64,000 bases of DNA from Schistocerca nitens (GCF_023898315.1 NC_064619.1:499072594-499136593); one strand, 5' to 3'; shown: positions 1-11,706, counted from the first letter of the stretch. The notes: generated by a model not told the origin, from the letters alone. Translations and numbers: made by a program.

Positions 1-430
1 TACTGCTAGGTTCGGTCTCGGGCAGAACCAATGTCCGGGAACGTCAACCGTCGACAGTACAGCTTCGAAGTTATAAAGGTTAACCCCTCTCTCTAGGGAA
101 TCCTTTCGCGAGCTAGCGTGAACTAGTACAACGATTCATTACAAGCAGAACCACTCGCAATCGGAATCCGAGCTGCTTCTCCGTCTCTAATCTCCTCCTC
201 ATCTACTCGCAATGGACCTGACAAACCTATCATAACATCACAGTGGAGCGAACACACTTATCTTCATTGCCGAGCGGCAGCCATATAACTTCGACTCTCT
301 GTAGTGTCGTTAAGTGACGTTTCTGATCGTCGGTTATCCTCCACAATTTCCTGTTCAGAATATTCTCCGTTAATTACACACAGTTTACAAGCAAGAATAG
401 CGCTATCTTCGTTGAGGTTTTCTTAAAAGA
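1..430. other. unassigned sequence
   Basis: No coding, repeat or splice pattern could be recognised. The stretch ends where the first SINE copy begins. Confidence 0.4.
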
Positions 431-606
431 AATGGTCCCAATGGCTCTCAGCACTATGGGACTTAACTGCTGAGGTCATCAGTCTCCTACGACTTAGAAC
501 TACTTAAACCTAACTAACCTAAGGAAATCACACACATCCATATCCGAGGCAGGATTCGAACCTGCGACCGTAGCGGTCGCGCGGTTCCAGACTGTAGCGC
601 CTAGAA
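431..606 (-). mobile_element. tRNA-derived SINE, 5'-truncated copy
   Basis: Read on the minus strand this is the main SINE of the window: a tRNA-like head with B-box GGTTCGAATCC, then a conserved body ending in a GAGCCATTTGAACCATTT-like tail. This copy stops inside the tRNA-like head near 606, so the A-box is missing. It has several private substitutions, for example ATATCCGAGG for ATGCCCGAGG. No convincing target-site duplication was found. Confidence 0.85.
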
Positions 607-750
607 AGACCGACTTTTGATGATATGTAGATGACCTTTACATGATGAGGGTGTGGAAGAGTACTTCTGAAGTATATGGGCTGGAAACGATGGGAATGAG
701 GATATAGAGCCAAGCTGTCGGAAAGAGAGGGAGAGGAGTTGTGACAAAAA

Positions 751-948
751 ATGGTTCAAATGGCTCTGAGCACTATGGGACTCAACTGCTGAGGTCATTA
801 GTCCCCTAGAACTTAGAACTAGTTAAACCTAACTAACCTAAGGACATCACAAACATCCATGCCCGAGGCAGGATTCGAACCTGCGACCGTAGCGGTCTTG
901 CGGTTCCAGACTGCAGCGCCTTTAACCGCACGGCCACTTCGGCCGGAC
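751..948 (-). mobile_element. tRNA-derived SINE, full length with 14-bp TSD
   Basis: Complete minus-strand copy with A-box region GTGGCCG..., B-box GGTTCGAATCC, body and tail. It is flanked by an identical 14-bp target-site duplication AGTTGTGACAAAAA at 737-750 and 949-962, which defines the insertion precisely. It shares diagnostic variants (ATGTTTGTGATGTCC, CTAGTT, GCAAGACCGC) with the copy at 36995-37185, so both belong to one subfamily. Confidence 0.95.
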
Positions 949-962
949 AGTTGTGACAAAAA

Positions 963-2950
963 TGAGTATTCTGTTAAAGGATGGATACGTCTCTAGACGG
1001 ATTTCATGGTCAGGCGGTTAAAGTTTCGTTGGGTTAGGATGTGAAGAGTGTTCAGTTGTAAGGTTGCGGAATGTTTAGGCGCAAGTGTGGCAGACTGCGG
1101 GGGTTGGTAATCAGGGTAGAAACAATTGGGTTGTTCGTGTCAAGTTTGACAAGTGTAGGTGAATTTCTCCACAGTCTCTCAACACCGAGAGTCCGCTTCA
1201 ATGCAACACTAAGATTACAGTCGTTGTTCTGGTCAAAACTATTGCTGAACATTCAGTTCTCTATGGCCCCTGACAAGAGATTTTCTTCACCTCTGGGTCC
1301 CTGGAATTTCTAACACTGCTTGTCTGTACGGAATCAGATATATTGATCTGTCGTCTGTTCTGCAAACCACAAACGAAATGGACACATCTTCATGAATAAA
1401 CGTAAAATTGTGTTTAATTAAACAAAAATCTCGTTCCATGTATCAGCTTACTGGGACCCTGTATGTCGTCAAACAGGCTGCAAGAGCCCAGAGGGCACAG
1501 CAGGAACTTTCACCAGGACACTGGCCCTACATAAAAACGAGGTCTCGGGGATTAGAGACATCACAGAAATTCACAAAGTTGTTACGCACCAAAGTGAGCG
1601 CCGAGGCTTTGGTGCGGAGGCAAATAGAGAAAGCTGGAGTTTTAATTCTAATTAATCTCGGAAACAAGAACGGGAACGCTTTAAACATTTTACAACGTAA
1701 TCTGAAAAGTAAATAAGCATCGAGAGATGGTGCGCAGTTATTTATTGGAAGTATCTTATTCGAATTGTGGCAAGGACAAAATTCTCATGTGGCACAGAGG
1801 TGGCGTTAATATCAATGAAAATTTCTTTTTCATTAGGTACAAGCTGAGTTCTAGCGTACATAAAGTGTCGTCTGATTTTCAGAATTTTTTGGTTCTACCC
1901 CATTTTACAAAAATCCACGTGTGTGTTTTGCGTTTATTCATTTTCGACAGTTAATAAAGAGGCGACTGATTTCAGACACGCCCTTACTTCTCTCGAAGAC
2001 GACTCATTTCGACATGCATAATTAATCTAAAAATGGCTATTTTTTTATCTTGCTCACTAACTGCATCTCTTCGGAACTCTTATCTTCTGATTCTCAGGGA
2101 GCAACCAAACTGCGTTTGGAAAGATTCAGTCTCGCTTTGTGTGACCACACATGAAAACATTGACAAAGTGGACGATACTGGACGGCGGAAGTTAAAATAT
2201 ATCAACTAGTATCCGCCGTAGACACATTAGAGGAAAGAGTGCGGTACATTATTTGTGAAAAATTAATTATGAAAATTATTTTGGGCAATGAATGCTGACT
2301 AAAAACCAAATGCAAAACGAATGCCTCAGCAATGTTTGCAACATTTTAAAAATAATCCGATCCATGTCATTGCCCCATTTGTTACTGCGGATGAGCCGCT
2401 ATGAGTTTTTTCTTTTCTCTTTTTTTGTTTTGTTTTAGGGCGCACAAACAACTGAGATCATGAGCGCCCGTGTCATAATCTTAGATCATCAAGAAGTAAA
2501 AGAACTTAAAAGTGACTATACGTTAAGTCCAATTGACGGAAGGAAAGAGAGCTAAGAACAAGGGCTTCCTCTTAGAGACAGCGGAGGTCTTGAAGCAAAG
2601 ATTAAATTTAATTCGCCATACTGCTACGACGGTTAAAAACTTGTCAGTGTTTTCTAGGATGCAAAAGGATTTCTTTTTATTGGTTACGTGCAGAGGGAAC
2701 TATCGAAAGCTTCTCTTCTCCCAGTATTTCCCTCACACTTCCAGAAGTTCATGGAAGCTCTCCTGTACATATTGTTGGAATAGTATTACGGGTAGAAAGG
2801 ATGAAGCAGAGAAATGGCTTAGCCACAACTTAAGGATTCATTCCAGAACAAATATTTCAGGCTGTGTTATTTTGAAATTTCCTGACACATTAAATCGTCA
2901 AGGTGGATTTTGAATCATATCTTGGTAGTTCAGCCAGTAAGAATATTGCC
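963..2950. other. unassigned sequence with short open frames
   Basis: The frames at 1408-1716 (102 aa) and 2533-2913 (126 aa) have no recognisable domain, no splice context and composition like the surrounding AT-rich DNA, so I treat them as chance frames. Nothing else was identified. Confidence 0.4.
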
Positions 2951-2959
2951 CAAGTAAGT

Positions 2960-3260
2960 CAACGACCGGTATTCGGGTACTGCTCAGGCTCAAAAGCTTA
3001 ATCTGCCAGAAGGTTAAGAAAGGTGCACACTCCGCTTCAGGGTGGAATATTCACCGTGAAAATCATTTTTCATCAGAACAATGCACCTACACTTGAAAGT
3101 GCTTCAGCAACTGGAAAAGTAATCTGAAATACTAATTATTGGAAATACACGATATCCAGCACAATTGGGACCCTTTCAAATCCACGTCTTCTAAAGTAAA
3201 TTTGTGAAGATATGGTGAGGGGGGGGGGGGGGAAACGCAGAAAGAAATTTATTGACTTAA
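2960..3260 (+). pseudogene. mariner transposase remnant
   Basis: A short plus-strand stretch translates to FHQNNAPTLESASATGKV, which resembles the region around the second catalytic Asp of mariner transposases (HQDNAPAH-type motif), here with D replaced by N. The frame degrades quickly on both sides and no terminal repeats were seen. It is an old fragment; the assignment rests on one motif block. Confidence 0.45.
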
Positions 3261-3299
3261 TGTTAGACTATATAGAAAAATAAGTGGATTTATGTCATG

Positions 3300-4045
3300 T
3301 ATATTTCTGACAAGACAAAAAAGTTTTTCTTGTGCTCGTCAAAAACCTGTCAACAAGTTCATCGTTCAAGTCGCTGCTACGCTGTCAAAACTCACCGAGC
3401 ACCTGCTGCTTGTCCATGTAATTAACACAGTGCAGTATCTGTTTTACTTTTATTATAGAGATTTGTATTCGGGGAAGTATTTTCAATAAATCTGACATAC
3501 AACGATGAAGGAGGCAGCTCCGTATAATATTCTTCGAATGGAAAACATGAGACCTAATCGTTTGTGCAAGATGCTCATTTGGTGCAACTTGTTTCCGTTA
3601 TTTGATTAAGTATGACGATGACTCGCATCAAGCTTTTTTCCTTAAAGAGAAGTATTGTTAGCTACTGCGCAATCCTTATCAATAATAACTGTAATTGGGA
3701 GAGTAGTAAAGATAAGAAAGATAACACCAAATCAGTTTCGGTGAAAATAAGGAAAAACGGTAACACTGGCAAATACTTTTTCGTTGCAATTTTTTTAATT
3801 AAAAGACGAGGATATTAGGCTTCCATTTATGGTCAAATGGTTTCCTGGACATCTTTCCTCAGCGAATTGTGAATGCTAGTCGTTTAGGTTGTTATTGTGA
3901 TCATTTAAAGTAACTGTGTGCCGGTTGTGAGGCCAAGAGTCATTCGATTTTTGTATACACCGAAGTGAAAACCCGGAGAAATTTATCGTCAACTTTCGGA
4001 AGTATACGACTATGCAGTAATGAACAAAAGAAATGAAAAAAACTG
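3300..4045. other. unassigned AT-rich sequence
   Basis: No recognisable gene or repeat. It follows a 14-base poly-G run near 3219-3232. The frames at 3292-3489 and 3612-3818 look random. Confidence 0.35.
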
Positions 4046-4049
4046 TTTG

Positions 4050-4325
4050 AAATGTTCAGCAATGCCTACCTTCACCGTGCCGCTACAAGAAGTCTTACTT
4101 CATTAGTTCGAATGGTCGCGCATATTCCATTCCGGATCTCGCTCCTAGTGATTTTCACGTTCTCTCGAAGCTCAAAGATTACCTTTGGGAAACGTTTCGG
4201 AAGTGATGCCGAGGTGAAAAGTGCAGCGAACAATTGCTTCATTGACTGGCGGCAGGTAATAATGACACTTGAATTCTACGTCTCGTGGACAGATATAACG
4301 TGTTGATTATGTAGAGCAATGTCAT
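4050..4325 (+). pseudogene. mariner transposase C-terminal remnant
   Basis: The plus strand near 4125-4200 encodes PDLAPSDFHVLSKLKDYLW, the block around the third catalytic Asp of mariner-type (DD34D) transposases. Decayed sequence matching the tail of the family follows (DAEVKSAANN, then a DRYNV-like end). Frame changes are needed, so it is dead. It may belong to the same ancient insertion as 2960-3260, but I cannot show this. Confidence 0.6.
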
Positions 4326-4329
4326 ACAT

Positions 4330-5586
4330 TATTTTAGTTAAAAATGTATTCCTTTAATTTACTACAAGCTGTCGTTGTATCCCGATTAACTTCATTTTGT
4401 AATGAGGAGTTGTTATGAATAAAGTGTAGTTGCATTATTTATGAATTGTCCATGATGTACTAATTTCATCAACGACTCAGCAACTGTGTATCCTAAAATA
4501 ACTAATGTCATTTGTTGGTCGACTTTATATTCCTGTCCTCATTAGTGAAGCGATAAAATGCAGATAACAGACAGTTTGCACAAGGTGCTTTCACTTTAAC
4601 TGAGACTGTTATATTGCAGATGCTCGAAAAGTTTCGTGAGTTGTAAATGTATTCCGACACAACATAGTTTAATAATAGGGGAAAAACTGAATGTTTGCAT
4701 CAAAGATAAACTCTTGCGAGTTGTAGTGAGATAATATACGCAGAGCCAACCAGCACACCAGTTTGCGTGTTTTCTGAAGACATATGTCCAAAATTGTGTT
4801 GACATTTTTTTGTACCACAACTTGTTTAAAGAAATTTGGAGCGTCACATTGAGGCTGTTGTACTTGGTTGTCAAGTGAGGGTGGGTAGTTTTAAATACAG
4901 CAGCAGATGACGTAGTAGAAAATGTGAATGAGTAATTTAACAAAGTAGGTACTCCTTACTCTTGTACGTTATTAGTAAAATATTGACGAAGTCATCTAGG
5001 ATACATTTTCCTAACAACAATGGCAGCCCCTCCGAGGACAGTGACTAGCAAGGTGTTTTAAATTCTACAGTGTGTTGAGGCATGCCACCGTTGTTTCGAA
5101 CGAGTTTTCAAATCAACATGCCAAAGTAATGGAGCACAAATTTAGCATAGAGAACATTTTGGAACACGTGTTACCTCACTTATCTTTACAGAGATCGTAA
5201 TTCGCTTACTCCAATGCTACAGCAATTACCGAACGACTTGTATATTGCATACGACCATTCTGATTCCTTTAATCGAAGAGAGTGCTGTGGTTGTCGAAGA
5301 TTAATGAGTTGAAATGTATCTCCCTTGATGCAACTCATTAACCTGTTGAAATGAGTGGAAGTTGAAGTTGACACTGTATCGTTAACCTTCTTTGATCACG
5401 CTCAGCAATTACGGCAATCAGGTCAGTGAAGAACACCCTGAAGAAGCCAATAAGAGTGTGAAATAACCATTTACTATACCTATATCATGAGAGAAAAAGG
5501 CCGTTCTGGGTTTTGAGGTCTCTGGGAGCGGCACACACAGCAACTTGAAATTTCTTCGGATTGTTTATAAGATAGAGACTCCATTC
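4330..5586. other. unassigned sequence upstream of Tc1 copy 1
   Basis: Nothing recognisable on either strand. The minus-strand frame at 4596-4943 (115 aa) has no identifiable domain. Confidence 0.35.
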
Positions 5587-5588
5587 TA

Positions 5589-7010
5589 CACTCCTGTAAA
5601 CGGAAAAAAGAACACATTGACACCGGTGTGTCAGACCCACCATACTTGCTCCGGACACTGCGAGAGGGCTGTACAAGCAATGATCACACGCACGGCACAG
5701 CGGACACACCAGGAACCGCAGTGTTGGCCGTCGAATGGCGCTAGCTGCGCAGCATTTGTGCACCGCCGCCGTCAGTGTCAGCCAGTTTGCCGTGGCATAC
5801 GGAGCTCCATCGCAGTCTTTAACACCGGTAGCATGCCGCGACAGCGTGGACGTGAACCGTATGTGCAGTTGACGGACTTTGAGCGAGGGCGTATAGTGGG
5901 CATGCGGGAGGCCGGGTGGACGTACCGCCGAATTGCTCAACACGTGGGGCGTGAGGTCTCCACAGTACATCGATGTTGTCGCCAGTGGTCGGCGGAAGGT
6001 GCACGTGCCCGTCGACCTGGGACCGGACCGCAGCGACGCACGGATGTACGCCAAGACCGTAGGATCCTACGCAGTGCCGTAGGGGACCGCACCGCCACTT
6101 CCCAGCAAATTAGGGACACTGTTGCTCCTGGGGTATCGGCGAGGACCATTCGCAACCGTCTCCATGAAGCTGGGCTACGGTCCCGCACACCGTTAGGCCG
6201 TCTTCCGCTCACGCCCCAACATCGTGCAGCCCGCCTCCAGTGGTGTCGCGACAGGCGTGAATGGAGGGACGAATGGAGACGTGTCGTCTTCAGCGATGAG
6301 AGTCGCTTCTGCCTTGGTGCCAATGATGGTCGTATGCGTGTTTGGCGCCGTGCAGGTGAGCGCCACAATCAGGACTGCATACGACCGAGGCACACAGGGC
6401 CAACACCCGGCATCATGGTGTGGGGAGCGATCTCCTACACTGGCCGTACACCACTGGTGATCGTCGAGGGGACACTGAATAGTGCACGGTACATCCAAAC
6501 CGTCATCGAACCCATCGTTCTACCATTCCTAGACCGGCAAGGGAACTTGCTGTTCCAACAGGACAATGCACGTCCGCATGTATCCCGTGCCACCCAACGT
6601 GCTCTAGAAGGTGTAAGTCAACTACCCTGGCCAGCAAGATCTCCGGATCTGTCCCCCATTGAGCATGTTTGGGACTGGATGAAGCGTCGTCTCACGCGGT
6701 CTGCACGTCCAGCACGAACGCTGGTCCAACTGAGGCGCCAGGTGGAAATGGCATGGCAAGCCGTTCCACAGGACTACATCCAGCATCTCTACGATCGTCT
6801 CCATGGGAGAATAGCAGCCTGCATTGCTGCGAAAGGTGGATAAACACTGTACTAGTGCCGACATTGTGCATGCTCTGTTGCCTGTGTCTATGTGCCTGTG
6901 GTTCTGTCAGTGTGATCATGTGATGTATCTGACCCCAGGAATGTGTCAATAAAGTTTCCCCTTCCTGGGACAATGAATTCACGGTGTTCTTATTTCAATT
7001 TCCAGGAGTG
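5589..7010 (+). mobile_element. Tc1-like transposon, copy 1 (1,422 bp)
   Basis: The element starts with CACTCCTG and ends with CAGGAGTG, giving inverted repeats of about 27 bp. It is flanked by the TA duplication typical of the Tc1/mariner superfamily (5587-5588 and 7011-7012). Length is exactly that of copies 2 and 3. The left terminal repeat carries two changes relative to the other copies (CTGTAAACGG against CTGGAAATGG). An AATAAA signal lies at 6948-6953. The transposase inside is open. Confidence 0.96.
5833..6843 (+). CDS. Tc1-like transposase, intact, DD32E
   Basis: A 336-aa transposase that would bind the element's terminal repeats in the nucleus and carry out cut-and-paste transposition into TA. 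The start is placed at MPRQRGREPYVQL because the family begins about there and the other in-frame ATGs lie in the 5' untranslated region; the open frame itself extends back to 5545. Residues ~10-110 form the paired helix-turn-helix region (LTDFERGRIVGMREAGWTYR, then ARTIRNRLHEAGL). The catalytic triad is visible: D155 in FSDESRF, D244 in QQDNARPH and E277 in SPDLSPIEHVWD. Only 32 residues separate the last two, against 34 in canonical Tc1. All catalytic residues are present and there is no internal stop. It is much more GC-rich than its surroundings, as expected for a recent insertion. Whether it is expressed is unknown. Confidence 0.93.
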   Translation: MPRQRGREPYVQLTDFERGRIVGMREAGWTYRRIAQHVGREVSTVHRCCRQWSAEGARARRPGTGPQRRTDVRQDRRILRSAVGDRTATSQQIRDTVAPGVSARTIRNRLHEAGLRSRTPLGRLPLTPQHRAARLQWCRDRREWRDEWRRVVFSDESRFCLGANDGRMRVWRRAGERHNQDCIRPRHTGPTPGIMVWGAISYTGRTPLVIVEGTLNSARYIQTVIEPIVLPFLDRQGNLLFQQDNARPHVSRATQRALEGVSQLPWPARSPDLSPIEHVWDWMKRRLTRSARPARTLVQLRRQVEMAWQAVPQDYIQHLYDRLHGRIAACIAAKGG

Positions 7011-7229
7011 TATAATTTGAATTGCAATGTAATACACTTGCAGTATCTCTGTAGTCGTGGCAGATTCTCACGATTATTTTCCCAGTTTAGGAGAAAATGA
7101 CATATACTATCCATCCAAACAGTTCTGTGGCTGATTTTATTCCTGGCGTATAGGCGGCGTCAGTGCAGTAACTAAGGTAGCAGCTTGAGCTACCAACTGT
7201 AAACAACAGATGTGCACTCGACTTGTTGA

Positions 7230-7690
7230 TCGCAAATCGCATTAGAGCAACAAACTGAACGTGTCTAAATCAGTTGTTCAAGACATTCTCCAGAATGTTT
7301 TGAACAAGAGAAAAGTGGGTTCAAAGTTTGTCCAGTGCACCTTGTCTCCCGAACCAAACAGCAACACGTGGACGCCTGCCGTGACATGACTGAAATGAAA
7401 ACCGCGAACAGTTATTTGCTGGAAGAAGTCATCACGGGTGACGAGACTTACAGTAGTCAATAACAATGTACCACAGAGGTCTAAGTCCAAAATGACTCAC
7501 TGAGAGATAACTAAGACCGAAGAAAGTGCGAATGTGACGCACGAGTTGAAAAAAGTCCCAACGAAGAACTTTCCGACTTTCCTGATTGTTTCACATTGGT
7601 GTATCAACACTACGTGCGTTGTACTCAACTGTGAGAACACCTGTGGCATTACAACCACCATCTTAACTTCCTCTCGAAACTTTTTGGGCT
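7230..7690 (+). pseudogene. mariner transposase remnant
   Basis: Plus-strand translation shows KRKVGSKFVQCTLSPE, then a segment matching the mariner core (CRDMTEMKT and EEVITGDET, where the Asp of GDET is the first catalytic residue). Frames shift and stops occur, so it is inactive. The recognisable part covers the end of the DNA-binding half and the start of the catalytic half; the later motifs are eroded. It lies about 220 bp beyond Tc1 copy 1 and is unrelated to it. Confidence 0.75.
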
Positions 7691-8780
7691 GATTGGTTAC
7701 TGTTTAATTTAATGATTCACTTACGCTCTTTTATTTATTGTACTTTTCAAGAGTCAACCATGTGAGCATTTCCCAGTGCCGCAATTTCTTTCGAACACTA
7801 CCTGGTCGCAAACGGCTACATCCGATTGTACCGTGAAAATAATAACAAGTTAAATATTTTCTGTTGCTCATTTATACTACGGGTTTTGTGTTTATTCAAA
7901 ACTTGAAAGGATTCCCAGTGAGAATGTAGTAAGATGCATTTTCTGACATTCCAAAGGGAAGACTTTCTTTCGTTTAAGGTGGATGATGTTACACCTAGGA
8001 AGGTTGGGATATTTTATATCATCATGAAAAATCATGCATTACACTGTGTTTGTTGAAGTTACCTTCATTTTACTTGTCTTGGACAAACTGAATACCTTGC
8101 TTGGTAGTAGACCGCCGTGCATCTTAAAGTAGGATGTAAAATCAAACAAGAGGGGTCGTAATCCAGTTTTTGGATTTGTACGGTTTCATCCTCCAACGAA
8201 AGAGAGAGATGCGACCACGAACGCATTTACACATAGTCTCTCGTTATCACAGGGAGGGAGTATGGAACGTATGCCTTTTGGAAACGGAATATTCTCAATA
8301 CCAAACCTGAAGGATGATAAGATTGAATGGAACTGAGAACACTGTAAAGAAATTTAGGATAACTGAACGTTGTATTCCCTCGAACACTTTAATAGAAACA
8401 TAGTGTACATTTTATTTCTAAAAGGATATAAACATCTGGCATTTACCGGTTAGTGTGTAACTCTCTTCAAACTATTTATGTATGCCAGATAAAAAGAAAT
8501 TTTAAAAACTGGTTTTCCAGAGTAACAGCTCACATTTCGTATTTATTGAGCACTTAATTAGCACTACACAACAAAAATAGAAACAGATTCAAAATTCTTA
8601 AATTTAGCCATTGTCTAAACCAAAAATTGAGAAATGATTGAATTTTTTACTTGCAGGAGGTTGTGATACAGGCTGAAATATGTTTTACGTGAACACTATT
8701 TATTGTCAGATACAACACTCTTCAAACATTAAAGTATTTAAATTAAAAAAAAAACAGCGCTGATAGACAGTGGGTGAACG

Positions 8781-8783
<3 letters not shown>
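7691..8783. other. unassigned AT-rich sequence
   Basis: No gene or repeat recognised on either strand. Confidence 0.35.
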
Positions 8784-8820
<37 letters not shown>

Positions 8821-8833
8821 GGCACGCACGCAC

Positions 8834-8872
<39 letters not shown>
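8784..8872. repeat. compound microsatellite (AC)n-(GCAC)n-(AG)n
   Basis: An uninterrupted AC run of ~34 bp is followed by AAGGCACGCACGCACGC and then an AG run of ~36 bp. Frames crossing it, rich in Val-Cys or Ser-Leu, are artefacts of the repeat. Confidence 0.95.
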
Positions 8873-8884
8873 CAGAGAGGCGTG

Positions 8885-9585
8885 TGCGGTGATGACATTT
8901 AAATGAGTTACTAAACACAAAAGGAAAATAAACGAACGTTTACAGAGGGAGCAAAGAGCCTTATAAAACTACTGCGGAGCAGAACTTGATTTAATTCGAA
9001 TGCCACTGCATATTACGTATTACAATATTCCGGGAACAAGAATATTAAGACAACGAGGATCTTATAACATTATTTGAATACTACCAATATTTTTCGACAT
9101 TTCCGTAACATTTAGATATTTTTCAATACTTTTCGATATTTTTCAATACTCTGAAAAATGATTTATAGAGGTAACAAGTGGCTTTATAGAAACATCAACT
9201 AGCTTTTCAGCAATAACTACTAGCGTTATAAAAATATTGAAGGGAGCTAAGTGACATATTTCGTGATGTGTAAGTATGAATGTGTGGAAGTTTTCTGAGA
9301 TGCTTGTATCATGACACTGGCAGCTGGTATTAAGCACTCCAGCTGCGCTGGAGTACTCTGTGGAAACCATGTGAGATCAGCGATAGATAGCGTTCACGCC
9401 TGTGAAGGCCATGCTAGCCCTGCATTAGACAGTGCCCCCAATTTAAATTACGGGCCTAGCTTTACAGCACCAGTAGTGTTTCAGAATGTGACGAATTAGG
9501 ACGCTCGTTTCACAATTACGGAACCTAGTGGCTAAGTACCTGGCATTTCCCGGGTATGTATTGCGTTTATTGCAATCTTTTATTA
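8885..9585. other. unassigned sequence
   Basis: AT-rich, with a short run of TTTTTCGATATTT-like near-repeats around 9085-9150. No coding signal. Confidence 0.35.
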
Positions 9586-10130
9586 GTCCATCTTCTCCTT
9601 CCTCATCTCTCTGCCCATCTCCTCCTCATCCCTCTCTCTACCCTCCTCCTTCCCTCTCTCTCTGTCCACCTACTTGTCCCCCCTCTCTCTGTCCATCTCA
9701 TTCCCTCCTTCCTTGTTCATTTCCTCCTCCCTATCTCTGTGCATCTCATACTCCCGTCTCTCTTTATCAAAATGGTTCAAATGGCTCTGAGCACTATGGG
9801 ACTTAACATCTGAGGTCATCAGTCCCCTAGAACTTAGAACTACTTAAACCTAACTAACCTAAGGACATCACACACATCCATGCCCGAGGCAGGATTCGAA
9901 CCTGCGACCGTAGCGGTCGCGCGGTTCCTGACTGTAGCGCCTAGAACCGCTCGACCACTCCGGCCGGCCTCTCTTTATCCATCTCCTCCTCGCCCCCTCT
10001 CACTGTCTATCTCCTCCACCCCTTCTCGCCGTTCATCCCCACCTCCCCTTCTCTCTATCCGTTTCCTACTTCCCCTATTTATGTCCATCTCTCCGTCCCC
10101 CAGACTTCTCCGTATATCACCACCACCCCA
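9586..10130. repeat. pyrimidine-rich degenerate tandem repeat, split by a SINE
   Basis: Imperfect repetition of CTCTCTGTCCATCTCCTCC-like units about 35-40 bp long at 9586-9768, resuming at 9969-10130. Removing the SINE at 9769-9968 and one TSD copy restores a continuous array. Proline/serine-rich frames through it are artefacts. Confidence 0.8.
9769..9968 (-). mobile_element. tRNA-derived SINE, full length with 11-bp TSD
   Basis: Full minus-strand copy inserted in the pyrimidine-rich array, with the identical duplication CTCTCTTTATC at 9758-9768 and 9969-9979. Head (B-box GGTTCGAATCC), body and tail are complete. Confidence 0.95.
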
Positions 10131-10282
10131 ACATGAAGTTGGCAGTTCATACCTCCACCGATTTTTCTCCAGTTAGCAAATAACATGTGTACCAAGTTTG
10201 GCTTAAATCGACACAGGGATTTACGAGAAACTTTTTATCCTCAGTTTCACCCGTGTACACACGGTCACATATAGTTAACATA

Positions 10283-11704
10283 CACTCCTGGAAATGGAAA
10301 AAAGAACACATTGACACCGGTGTGTCAGACCCACCATACTTGCTCCGGACACTGCGAGAGGGCTGTACAAGCAATGATCACACGCACGGCACAGCGGACA
10401 CACCAGGAACCGCGGTGTTGGCCGTCGAATGGCGCTAGCTGCGCAGCATTTGTGCACCGCCGCCGTCAGCGTCAGCCAGTTTGCCGTGGCATACGGAGCT
10501 CCATCGCAGTCTTTAACACTGGTAGCACGCCGCGACAGCGTGGACGTGAACCGTATGTGCAGTTGACGGACTTTGAGCGAGGGCGTATAGTGGGCATGCG
10601 GGAGACCGGGTGGACGTACCGCCGAATTGCTCAACACGTGGGGCGTGAGGTCTCCACAGTACATCGATGTTGTCGCCAGTGGTCGGCGGAAGGTGCACGT
10701 GCCCGTCGACCTGGGACCGGACCGCAGCGACGCACGGATGCACGCCAAGACCGTAGGATCCTACGCAGTGCCGTAGGGGACCGCACCGCCACTTCCCAGC
10801 AAATTAGGGACACTGTTGCTCCTGGGGTATCGGCGAGGACCATTCGCAACCGTCTCCATGAAGCTGGGCTACGGTCCCGCACACCGTTAGGCCGTCTTCC
10901 GCTCACGCCCTAACATCGTGCAGCCCGCCTCCAGTGGTGTCGCGACAGGCGTGAATGGAGGGACGAATGGAGACGTGTCGTCTTCAGCGATGAGAGTCGC
11001 TTCTGCCTTGGTGCCAATGATGGTCGTATGCGTGTTTGGCGCCGTGCAGGTGAGCGCCACAATCAGGACTGCATACGACCGAGGCACAAAGGGCCAACAC
11101 CCGGCATCATGGTGTGGGGAGCGATCTCCTACACTGGCCGTACACCACTGGTGATCGTCGAGGGGACACTGAATAGTGCACGGTACATCCAAACCGTCAT
11201 CGAACCCATCGTTCTACCATTCCTAGACCGGCGAGGGAACTTGCTGTTCCAACAGGACAATGCACGTCCGCATGTATCCCGTGCCACCCAACGTGCTCTA
11301 GAAGGTGTAAGTCAACTACCCTGGCCAGCAAGATCTCCGGATCTGTCCCCCATTGAGCATGTTTGGGACTGGATGAAGCGTCGTCTCACGCGGTCTGCAC
11401 GTCCAGCACGAACGCTGGTCCAACTGAGGCGCCAGGTGGAAATGGCATGGCAAGCCGTTCCACAGGACTACATCCAGCATCTCTACGATCGTCTCCATGG
11501 GAGAATAGCAGCCTGCATTGCTGCGAAAGGTGGATAAACACTGTACTAGTGCCGACATTGTGCATGCTCTGTTGCCTGTGTCTATGTGCCTGTGGTTCTG
11601 TCAGTGTGATCATGTGATGTATCTGACCCCAGGAATGTGTCAATAAAGTTTCCCCTTCCTGGGACAATGAATTCACGGTGTTCTTATTTCAATTTCCAGG
11701 AGTG
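10283..11704 (+). mobile_element. Tc1-like transposon, copy 2 (1,422 bp)
   Basis: Termini CACTCCTGGAAATGG and CAGGAGTG, TA duplication at 10281-10282 and 11705-11706, and AATAAA at 11642-11647. Nearly identical to copies 1 and 3 and the same length. Terminal repeats look intact, so it could still be mobilised in trans, but its own transposase is broken. Confidence 0.96.
10527..11537 (+). pseudogene. Tc1-like transposase with lost start and one nonsense codon
   Basis: Collinear with the 336-codon transposase of copy 1 over its whole length with no indel. Two point changes kill it. The start codon reads ACG (10527-10529) where copies 1 and 3 have ATG. Codon 129 reads TAA (10911-10913) where the others have CAA (Gln); this removes the whole catalytic domain. 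D155, D244 and E277 are still encoded downstream. Open frames remaining at 10311-10913 and 11028-11537 are its two halves, not separate genes. Confidence 0.95.
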
Positions 11705-11706
11705 TA

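Noticed and set aside
1408..2913. Small genes at 1408-1716 and 2533-2913
   Set aside because: No motif, no codon bias distinct from flanks, no splice or promoter context.
5937..6498. Long minus-strand open frames across the Tc1 copies (also at 10275-11192 and 53907-54896)
   Set aside because: They are antisense shadows of the GC-rich transposase and repeat identically in each copy.
8706..8920. Membrane-like Ser/Leu/Val/Cys-rich small proteins
   Set aside because: Translations of the (AC)n and (AG)n microsatellites.
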